Under the pieces are notes generated by a model. The model saw only the letters and a list, made by a program, of their open reading frames with translations. It did no database searches and was not told the DNA's origin. Below, in pieces: positions 1 through 5,192 of a stretch of DNA of 6,382 bases. Position numbers and translations under genes: made by a program. The stretch is from an uncultured Fusobacterium sp. (GTDB taxonomy: Bacteria; Fusobacteriota; Fusobacteriia; Fusobacteriales; Fusobacteriaceae), in the NCBI GenBank assembly GCA_900545035.1, contig UQXM01000104.1, forward strand, positions 1 to 6,382. The letters run 5' to 3'. Position 1 is the first letter of the stretch, and every line of letters starts with the position of its first letter.

Positions 1-264
1 ATAATAAATTATTAAAATATATAATGAAAGTTTAAATATATCATCAGGAAATAAAACTTCTATCAATAAAGAAACCGGATTTATTCCGTCAGCCAATATT
101 CCCAAAATAATTATTATAATTAAAAAAGGAATTGTTATCCCCAGCATTAATTTAAAATGTCTTACATTATAAAATTCTTCTTTGGGTTTTATATCCACAA
201 CATATTTCTTAAATTCATCTTCAAAATTTTCTCCTGCTATTTTTTTCAAATCATTCAATTTCAT
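1..264 (-). CDS. Hypothetical membrane protein, N-terminal part (runs off the window)
   Basis: This is an open reading frame of 88 codons from an ATG at 264, with no stop before the window edge, so its C-terminus is missing. It starts MKLNDLKKIAGENFEDEFKK. The first 40 residues or so are charged and soluble-looking. A very hydrophobic segment follows at about residues 41-58 (a run of I and L), and a second hydrophobic stretch begins near residue 80 and continues past the edge. A ribosome-binding site AGAGG (271-275) lies 6 bases before the ATG, which supports this start. Only one base separates it from the stop of the 27-codon ORF upstream, so translational coupling is likely. There is no signal peptide; the N-terminus is probably cytoplasmic. 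I do not recognise the family. That it is a real gene is fairly sure; its function is unknown. Confidence 0.7.
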   Translation of the reverse strand, partial: MKLNDLKKIAGENFEDEFKKYVVDIKPKEEFYNVRHFKLMLGITIPFLIIIIILGILADGINPVSLLIEVLFPDDIFKLSLYILIIYY

Positions 265-265
265 A

Positions 266-349
266 TTAAACCTCTTTATAACATTTCAAATATGAAAGCT
301 GTGCCATTAAAGCATAGCTAATATCTGATATTTTTTTTAATTTCCCCAT
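266..349 (-). CDS. Small ORF, 27 codons, or remnant N-terminus of a larger gene
   Basis: This short reading frame runs from an ATG at 349 to a TAA at 268-266 and encodes MGKLKKISDISYALMAQLSY followed by LKCYKEV. A plausible ribosome-binding site, GAGGTGA (358-364), lies 8 bases upstream, inside the last codons of the preceding secreted-protein gene. Its own last codons hold the ribosome-binding site of the following membrane-protein gene. One base separates it from each neighbour. The peptide is probably an amphipathic helix rather than a membrane segment. Two readings are possible: a genuine small protein, or the surviving start of a larger protein whose body was deleted. The second is suggested by the sequence looking like the beginning of a folded domain, but I cannot name a family. 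It could also be chance, though the good ribosome-binding site and tight packing argue against that. Confidence 0.45.
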   Translation of the reverse strand: MGKLKKISDISYALMAQLSYLKCYKEV

Positions 350-350
350 T

Positions 351-1223
351 TTATATTTCACCTCGTTTGATATAATCGTCATCTAACAGTCTGCCATCAA
401 ATTCTTGATTATTATATTTTTTTAATTTTTCATCTTGAAACCAAATTTTTAATGCTGTATATTTATTATTGAATCCAATATCTTTATAAAATACATTTGT
501 CAAAGCAATTTTTTCCTGCTCTGTTATTTTTTTACCACTCTTTATTTTTTCAAGTATTTTTTTTATATTTTCTCGCTCTCTAAATGGGGGATATACTTGA
601 TAAGCTACTAAATTATAATTTTCAAAAAAAGTATTATCTCTTATGTATACTTGCAGATATGTTAAAATGTTCATTTCATCATATAAATATCTTGCAAATT
701 TATAGGTTTTTTGCTTCATTTCTTCTTTATCTATATCTTCCAGTCTATCCACAAATACATTTACTATTGTTGAATATGCGTCTGATTTTTCAGCAAATTC
801 TACTTTTTTTCCTTTATGTTCTAATATCCAGCGATATCCACCTATTCTTAGTGGCTGATTATTATTAAGCACACTTTTTTCTCCAAATATTTCTTTCATT
901 TTTTTCTCTATTGGTTTATCTACTTCTATTTTTAAAAATAAGCTTTCATAATTTTCAAGGTATTCTGAGCCGTCGCTTCCGCCTTCAAGTGCCAGTTCCA
1001 GTCCAAAAGGATAACCCATTTTTTCCAGTCTGTCGCTGTATAATATCCCTCTGTATCTTATGCTTGTGTTTAAATCAAATTTGTAATCCAGCCCCTGTAT
1101 AAAATAAAATTTATCCTGCGGAAATTTTTTCTCAAATGTTCTTATTAGTGTACTGTTCTTACTTGCAAATGATGACAGCGATAAAAAAACTATTATAAAA
1201 AGTAATAATAATTTTCTTCTCAT
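351..1223 (-). CDS. Secreted protein of unknown function (290 aa)
   Basis: The product has a clear Sec signal peptide: MRRK, a hydrophobic core LLLLFIIVFLSL at about residues 5-16, then SSFA and probable cleavage near residue 20 (S-F-A). No cysteine follows, so it is not a lipoprotein, and it should be periplasmic or exported. The mature part is lysine- and glutamate-rich without further membrane segments. Visible landmarks are ALEGGSDGSEYLENYE around residues 78-93 and IGGYRWILEHKGKKVEF in the middle. I recognise no domain or catalytic motif. The start at 1223 is preferred over the in-frame ATG at 1256, because GGAGG (1230-1234) sits 6 bases before 1223, whereas nothing resembling a ribosome-binding site precedes 1256, and the longer version would put extra charged and aromatic residues before the signal peptide. 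The gene lies just after the mgl terminator and heads a tight cluster with the 27-codon ORF and the membrane-protein gene. Confidence 0.8.
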   Translation of the reverse strand: MRRKLLLLFIIVFLSLSSFASKNSTLIRTFEKKFPQDKFYFIQGLDYKFDLNTSIRYRGILYSDRLEKMGYPFGLELALEGGSDGSEYLENYESLFLKIEVDKPIEKKMKEIFGEKSVLNNNQPLRIGGYRWILEHKGKKVEFAEKSDAYSTIVNVFVDRLEDIDKEEMKQKTYKFARYLYDEMNILTYLQVYIRDNTFFENYNLVAYQVYPPFRERENIKKILEKIKSGKKITEQEKIALTNVFYKDIGFNNKYTALKIWFQDEKLKKYNNQEFDGRLLDDDYIKRGEI

Positions 1224-1229
1224 AAATAA

Positions 1230-1234
1230 CCTCC
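1230..1234 (-). promoter_or_regulatory. Ribosome-binding site fixing the start of the secreted-protein gene
   Basis: GGAGG on the minus strand lies 6 bases before the ATG at 1223. It decides the start: the upstream in-frame ATG at 1256 has no such sequence, and a predicted -10 box almost touches it. Confidence 0.75.
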
Positions 1235-1261
1235 ATAAAAGCTTTCTTTTAAACATATGTT

Positions 1262-1290
1262 ATTATATATTGTCGCATAAATTTTAAAAA
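1262..1290 (-). promoter_or_regulatory. Possible promoter of the secreted-protein gene
   Basis: A perfect TATAAT (-10) occupies 1262-1267 on the minus strand. The -35 position at 17-base spacing (1285-1290) reads TTTTTA, a poor match. Transcription would begin near 1255, giving a leader of about 30 bases before the ATG at 1223. The location immediately after the mgl terminator is where a new promoter is expected. In DNA this AT-rich a TATAAT can arise by chance, so confidence is limited. Confidence 0.35.
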
Positions 1291-1310
1291 TTTTCAAAGA
1301 AAAAACATAT

Positions 1311-1351
1311 AAAAAAACTGCACCCTCTGTTTTATCTAACTGGGTGCAGTT
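1311..1351 (-). terminator. Intrinsic terminator of the mgl operon
   Basis: A perfect 10-base-pair stem pairs AACTGCACCC (1316-1325) with GGGTGCAGTT (1342-1351) around a 16-base loop. Read on the minus strand, the stem is followed directly by a run of seven T (1317-1311, the first two within the stem). It lies 20 bases after the mglC stop, the classical place for rho-independent termination. The plus-strand side has TAAAAATTTTTT rather than an immediate T-run and no plus-strand gene feeds into it, so it serves the minus strand. Confidence 0.9.
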
Positions 1352-1371
1352 AAAAATTTTTTATTTACATA

Positions 1372-2394
1372 TTAGTGTTTTTTAGAATATTTCATTGAGT
1401 CAAATGCAACAGCAACTATAATGATTGCTCCTTTGATGATATATTGCCAGTATGGGCTTACACCAACATAAGTTAATCCGTAGTTGATAACTGTTAGAAT
1501 GATAACTCCTGTAATAACTCCTGATATTCTTCCAACTCCTCCGTAGAATGAAACTCCTCCGATTACACAAGCTGCGATAGCATCCATTTCATACATGAAT
1601 CCAAGGTTGTTAGTTGCAGAACCGATACGACCTGCTTCCAAAAATCCTCCGAATGCATAGAATATACCTGAAAGAGCATATACAATTATTAATGTAAGAG
1701 CAACATTTACTCCTGATACTCTTGCAGCTTCAGGGTTACCTCCAACTGCGAATAAGTTTTTACCGAATTTTGTTTTGTTCCATAATATCCACATAATTAC
1801 AGCACAGACAGCTGCATATATGATAAGATATGGGAATCTGAATCCTGCTATATTGAAAGCACCTTGAGCAAAGCTTGTATATCTTGCATCAAATCCTGAA
1901 ATTGGAGATCCTCCAACATAGTCATAGTAAAGTGAGTTTAATCCGTAAACAATTGTCATAGATCCCATTGTTACAATGAATGGGTGAAGATTTAAGAAAG
2001 CAACAACAGCTCCGTTGAATGCTCCGATGATACCACCTACAACCATAACAGCTAAGATAACCAAGAAAATAGGAACTTCTCCAAGATTAGGGAAAACTTT
2101 GTTTACATTTGTAGCAGCCTGTAATAAAGTAGCTGATATAACTGCCGCAAATCCAACCTGTCTACCTGCTGAAAGGTCAGTTCCTGTAGTAACGATAAGT
2201 CCCGCAACTCCAAGAGCTATTATTGCTCTGACTGATGATTGTGTTAAAATATTTCTGAAGTTTCTTATACTTAAAAAAGAAGGCTCTTTCATAACTATAA
2301 GAACAAGCATTGCAAATAGTACAAGATATAATCCTGACTGAATTAAAACTTTTTTAATATCAATATTTCCGTCTTTTGTTTTTGGTAAATTCAT
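1372..2394 (-). CDS. mglC: Galactose/methyl-galactoside ABC transporter permease MglC
   Basis: This is the inner-membrane permease of the Mgl importer; two copies would form the channel that accepts D-galactose or D-glucose from MglB and is driven by MglA. The 340 residues match the family length (E. coli MglC is 336). Hydrophobic segments occur at about 17-35, 55-73, 78-93, 108-133, 136-155, 188-206, 232-252, 270-285, 291-310 and 315-332. Stretches typical of MglC are NILTQSSVRAIIALGVAGLI (48-67), TDLSAGRQVG (72-81), the cytoplasmic coupling-loop motif GGNPEAARVSGVNV (218-231) and EAGRIGSATNNLGFMYEMDA (253-272). A ribosome-binding site AGGAG lies 8 bases before the ATG. It follows mglA after 26 bases and is the last gene before the terminator. 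Assignment rests on remembered similarity to enterobacterial MglC over the whole length, so it is very secure. Confidence 0.96.
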   Translation of the reverse strand: MNLPKTKDGNIDIKKVLIQSGLYLVLFAMLVLIVMKEPSFLSIRNFRNILTQSSVRAIIALGVAGLIVTTGTDLSAGRQVGFAAVISATLLQAATNVNKVFPNLGEVPIFLVILAVMVVGGIIGAFNGAVVAFLNLHPFIVTMGSMTIVYGLNSLYYDYVGGSPISGFDARYTSFAQGAFNIAGFRFPYLIIYAAVCAVIMWILWNKTKFGKNLFAVGGNPEAARVSGVNVALTLIIVYALSGIFYAFGGFLEAGRIGSATNNLGFMYEMDAIAACVIGGVSFYGGVGRISGVITGVIILTVINYGLTYVGVSPYWQYIIKGAIIIVAVAFDSMKYSKKH

Positions 2395-2420
2395 AATTTT
2401 TTCTCCTTATTACATATAGA

Positions 2421-3926
2421 TTATAGATATTTAGCTGAAAGAGCTAAGATTTCTTCTTGTGAAGTTTCTTTAGTGTTTACAATTCCTGCAACTCTACCGT
2501 TGCTCATTACCAGAATTCTGTCAGTAATTCCCAAAAGTTCAGGCATTTCTGAAGATATCATTATAATTCCTTTATCTTTTTTGGCAAGGTCAATCATAAG
2601 CTGATAAATTTCATATTTAGCCCCTACATCTATACCTCTTGTAGGTTCGTCAAGCATTAATACATCAGGCTCAGTAAGAAGCCATCTTCCTAAAATTACT
2701 TTCTGTTGGTTTCCTCCTGAAAGAGTTCCTATTTGAGTTGCCTGAGAAGGAGTTTTAACTCTCATACTGTCTATAACCCATTTTGTGTCATCAAACATTT
2801 TTTTATTGTTAAGAAGTCCGAAAAGTTTAGTTTTATAATGGTCTATATTAGATACAACAGAGTTTACTTTTATGTCAAGCATACTGAATATTCCTGTTGC
2901 TCTACGCTCCTCTGTTACAAGAGCAAATCCATTTTTGATAGCTTCGTTCGGAGTTCTGTTTTTTACTTCTTTACCATTTAAAATTATTTTTCCTGAAGAT
3001 TTTTCTCTTATACCGAATAAAGTTTCAACTATATCTGTTCTCTTAGAACCGACAAGTCCTGCCACTCCTAAAATTTCTCCTTTGTGAAGCTCAAAAGTTG
3101 CTTCTTTTAATGAAGGCTGATGAAGTGCTGAAAGATTTTCAACTTTCAGAATTACTTCTTTTACTTCGTTATCTTTTGGAGGGAAACGATTAGTAAGGTC
3201 TCTACCAACCATCATGTTTATAATCTGGTCTGTTGTAAGATCTGCAACCGAATCTGTTGCAACCCATTTTCCGTCTCTCATTATTGTAATATCATCACAA
3301 ATTTCTTTAATCTCTTCCATTTTGTGAGAGATATATACTATTCCGCATCCTTTATCTCTTAATTTTCTTATAATTTTAAATAAGTGCTGCACTTCGTTTT
3401 CAGTAAGTGATGATGTAGGCTCATCCATTACTATTATTTTTGAGTTATAAGAAACAGCTTTTGCAATTTCTATCATCTGTCTTTGTGAAACAGAAAGATC
3501 TGCAACTTTCATACGAGGATCTACATCAATATCAAGGTCTTTGAATATTTTTACTGTTTCATCGTACATTTTCTTTTCATCTACGAAAACTCCTTTCATA
3601 GGAAATCTTCCAAGCCAGATGTTGTCAAGTACATTTCTTTGAGTAACTTGGTTAAGTTCTTGGTGAACCATTGATACTCCGTTTTCCAGTGCATCTTTTG
3701 CAGAAGTAAAGTTAATTTCTTTACCATCTAAAAAGATATTTCCTGTTTCTTTTTTATATATTCCGAATAAACATTTCATAAGTGATGATTTCCCGGCTCC
3801 GTTCTCTCCCATAAGAGCATGAACGCTGCTTGGTCTTACTTTCAGATTTACGCCGTCCAAAGCTTTTACACCCGGAAATTCCTTAGAGATATTATCCATT
3901 ACCAATAAGTATTTTGCGTTTTCCAT
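2421..3926 (-). CDS. mglA: Galactose/methyl-galactoside ABC transporter ATP-binding protein MglA
   Basis: This is the energising subunit of the Mgl importer: two fused ATPase domains bound to the cytoplasmic face of MglC. Its 501 residues compare with 506 in E. coli. The first domain has Walker A GENGAGKS (40-47), Q-loop Q89, the signature LSVSQRQ (144-150), Walker B IIVMDEP (164-170) and the H-loop histidine H201. The second domain has the degenerate Walker A region GLVGSKRTD with no GKS, signature LSGGNQQ (402-408) and Walker B VLMLDEP (422-428). Where the second H-loop histidine would be, it reads ISSEMPEL (457-464). These departures are normal for the MglA/RbsA/XylG family and mean that one site does most ATP hydrolysis. 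The C-terminus ELLGITDRILVMSNGRVAGIV is closely MglA-like rather than RbsA-like. The ribosome-binding site AAGGAG lies 5 bases before the ATG. An intercistronic hairpin separates it from mglB. Confidence 0.96.
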   Translation of the reverse strand: MENAKYLLVMDNISKEFPGVKALDGVNLKVRPSSVHALMGENGAGKSSLMKCLFGIYKKETGNIFLDGKEINFTSAKDALENGVSMVHQELNQVTQRNVLDNIWLGRFPMKGVFVDEKKMYDETVKIFKDLDIDVDPRMKVADLSVSQRQMIEIAKAVSYNSKIIVMDEPTSSLTENEVQHLFKIIRKLRDKGCGIVYISHKMEEIKEICDDITIMRDGKWVATDSVADLTTDQIINMMVGRDLTNRFPPKDNEVKEVILKVENLSALHQPSLKEATFELHKGEILGVAGLVGSKRTDIVETLFGIREKSSGKIILNGKEVKNRTPNEAIKNGFALVTEERRATGIFSMLDIKVNSVVSNIDHYKTKLFGLLNNKKMFDDTKWVIDSMRVKTPSQATQIGTLSGGNQQKVILGRWLLTEPDVLMLDEPTRGIDVGAKYEIYQLMIDLAKKDKGIIMISSEMPELLGITDRILVMSNGRVAGIVNTKETSQEEILALSAKYL

Positions 3927-3954
3927 ATTATCTCCTTCTTAATATTTCTCTTAA

Positions 3955-3987
3955 TAAAAGAGAGAGTGAAATGTTTACACTCTCTCT
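3955..3987 (-). terminator. Intercistronic hairpin between mglB and mglA (partial terminator or RNA stabiliser)
   Basis: A 10-base-pair stem pairs AGAGAGAGTG (3959-3968) with CACTCTCTCT (3978-3987) around a 9-base loop. On the minus strand it begins about 25 bases after the mglB stop and is followed by a short T-rich run, TTTTATTA. The T-run is weaker than that of the operon's final terminator, so partial termination is plausible, as is protection of the mglB message from 3' decay. Both give more binding protein than ATPase or permease, which is the usual requirement in such operons. Confidence 0.7.
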
Positions 3988-4011
3988 CAAGCTGTATTCA
4001 ATTATTGAATC

Positions 4012-5022
4012 CTATTTGAATTGAGCTACATTAGATTTGTCAATTCCGATACTTGGAACTAATAATACTTTATTTTCAAGAACTAAATCTGTTCCTTCTG
4101 TTGCTTCTTTTCCTGCTGCTAAGTTAACAGCGATTTGGAATGTTGCAGTTCCTTGTCCTTTTGCGTCGTTAAGAACTGTTCCTGCCATTTCTCCTGATTC
4201 GATTTTTACAAGAGCTTCTGGTAATGCGTCAACACCGAATACTGGTAAAGCTTTTCCGAAAGCTTTCATAGATTCGATTGCTCCAAGAGCCATTCCGTCG
4301 TTGTTACAAATAACAACTTCTATTTTGTCTCCGTTAGGTCCTGATAACCAAGCATCCATTTTGTCTTTAGCCATAGCTGTATCCCATAGAGCTGCATCTA
4401 GGTGTAATTCTTCTGTTTGAATTCCCATTTCGTTAAGAGTTTTTACAGAGTAGATTGTTCTGGCTTCAGCATCTGGGTGTCCTGGCTCTCCTTTTAACAT
4501 AACATATTGGATAACTCCGTCTTTGTTAAGAGCAGGATTTTCTTTCCAAAGTTTAGCGATTAATTCTCCTTGTGCAATTCCTTGAGCGTTAGGGTCAATT
4601 CCTACATAGTAAGCTTTGTCGTAAGAATCGATAACTGATTGGTCAGGTCTTTTGTTGTAGAATACAACCGGTACATTTTCTGCTTTTATTTTTTCAAGAA
4701 CTGTTGCTCCTGATGCTGGGTCAACAAGGTTGATAGCAAGAGAGTCAACACCTTTTGATAACATAGCGTCTATTTGGTCATTTTGTGTAATTTGGCTGTT
4801 TTGAGAGTCGTTCATTTGTAAATCAACTTTATCAGCAACTTTAGCTGCTTCATCACTTACTACTTGTCTGAATAAAGCAATAAAGTTATCGTCATATTTA
4901 TATGCTGTAAGTCCTACTCTTAATTTTTCCGGAGCTTTAGTTTCAGCGGCTTTATCTCCTCCGCATCCAACAAGTCCTGCTGCTAAAATAACTGCTCCTA
5001 AAAAGATACTAGCTTTTTTCAT
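4012..5022 (-). CDS. mglB: D-galactose/D-glucose-binding lipoprotein MglB
   Basis: This is the substrate-binding protein of the Mgl importer, anchored by lipid outside the inner membrane. The 336-residue product begins MKKASIFLGAVILAAGLVGC, a lipoprotein signal with lipobox LVGC (17-20), so lipidation is expected at C20. The E. coli protein is instead soluble and periplasmic. Residues equivalent to the known E. coli sugar ligands are all present: D45, F47, N98, H182, D184, R188, W213, N241, D265 and N285. This supports binding of glucose and galactose. The calcium-loop region reads ALNKDGVIQ (164-172), with E235 as the distant ligand; the first loop position is Ala instead of Asp. The start at 5022 is chosen because AGGAGG (5033-5038) precedes it by 10 bases and the lipoprotein signal begins there; the in-frame GTG at 5055 would place that site inside the coding region. 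The gene is first in the mglBAC unit. Confidence 0.96.
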   Translation of the reverse strand: MKKASIFLGAVILAAGLVGCGGDKAAETKAPEKLRVGLTAYKYDDNFIALFRQVVSDEAAKVADKVDLQMNDSQNSQITQNDQIDAMLSKGVDSLAINLVDPASGATVLEKIKAENVPVVFYNKRPDQSVIDSYDKAYYVGIDPNAQGIAQGELIAKLWKENPALNKDGVIQYVMLKGEPGHPDAEARTIYSVKTLNEMGIQTEELHLDAALWDTAMAKDKMDAWLSGPNGDKIEVVICNNDGMALGAIESMKAFGKALPVFGVDALPEALVKIESGEMAGTVLNDAKGQGTATFQIAVNLAAGKEATEGTDLVLENKVLLVPSIGIDKSNVAQFK

Positions 5023-5032
5023 AATAAAATTA

Positions 5033-5038
5033 CCTCCT
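5033..5038 (-). promoter_or_regulatory. Strong ribosome-binding site of mglB
   Basis: AGGAGG, extended by TAA on its 3' side, lies 10 bases before the ATG at 5022. It is the best match to the 16S rRNA 3' end in the window, fitting an abundant binding protein, and it rules out the upstream GTG at 5055 as the start. Confidence 0.8.
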
Positions 5039-5129
5039 AAGTTTTTATAATACACCTTATGTTTTTACCTAAACTATATAAATCCTCATTTCCGAGAATA
5101 AATAACATAACAAATGTATAAAAGTTTAT

Positions 5130-5151
5130 TTTGTTAACAAAGTTGTCAACT
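5130..5151 (-). promoter_or_regulatory. Two adjacent inverted repeats, candidate operator(s) for mglBAC
   Basis: On the plus strand TTTGTTAACAAA (5130-5141) is a perfect 12-base palindrome. It shares one base with a second inverted repeat, AGTTG-T-CAACT (5141-5151). Both lie between the promoter -10 box and the mglB ribosome-binding site, starting about 13 bases after the -10, where a bound repressor would block initiation or early elongation. The TTTGTT/AACAAA arms recall ROK-type operators such as that of Bacillus XylR, and a possible ROK gene lies upstream of galM; this link is inference. No further gene is seen in the 166-base galM-mglB spacer. Confidence 0.45.
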
Positions 5152-5163
5152 GCTTTCTATTCT

Positions 5164-5192
5164 AATATACTTTTAATTTTGTATTTTGTCAA
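5164..5192 (-). promoter_or_regulatory. Promoter of mglBAC
   Basis: On the minus strand a perfect -35 TTGACA (5187-5192) and a -10 TATATT (5164-5169) are separated by exactly 17 bases. This is the best sigma-70-type match found in the window. Transcription would start near 5157, leaving a leader of about 135 bases before mglB. The -35 box contains the galM stop codon, so galM transcription would read through the promoter. mglBAC could therefore be made both from here and by readthrough from the galM unit, since no terminator is visible after galM. Confidence 0.7.

Noticed and set aside
584..1102. Plus-strand open frames opposite the secreted-protein gene
   Set aside because: They are shadows of the minus-strand gene, without ribosome-binding sites or recognisable protein features; the same holds for the plus-strand frames opposite mglA, mglB, mglC and galM.
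1224..1256. Longer secreted protein starting at the ATG at 1256
   Set aside because: No ribosome-binding site precedes it, it lies at the predicted transcription start, and GGAGG plus the signal peptide point to 1223.
2700..2800. Second nucleotide-binding domain of MglA as damaged, since it lacks GKS and the H-loop histidine
   Set aside because: These departures are standard in the second domain of MglA-type sugar ATPases and do not indicate decay.
5023..5055. Longer mglB starting at the in-frame GTG at 5055
   Set aside because: It would put AGGAGG inside the coding region and add 11 residues ahead of a perfect lipoprotein signal, and no ribosome-binding site precedes the GTG.
5082..5099. 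Small hairpin ATTCTC/GAGGAT in the mglB leader, considered as an attenuator or riboswitch element
   Set aside because: It has only 6 base pairs including one G-T pair, no T-run follows, and I see no conserved riboswitch core in the leader.
5037..5108. Upstream ORF of 23 codons in the mglB leader (ATG at 5108, TAG overlapping the mglB ribosome-binding site)
   Set aside because: It has no ribosome-binding site before its ATG and no run of regulatory codons. Ending at the mglB ribosome-binding site is suggestive but can be chance in AT-rich DNA.
5144..5149. Second TTGACA in the mglB leader as another -35 box
   Set aside because: At 17-18 base spacing the sequence is AACTTT or ACTTTT, not a -10. 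The hexamer is better explained as part of the AGTTG-T-CAACT inverted repeat.
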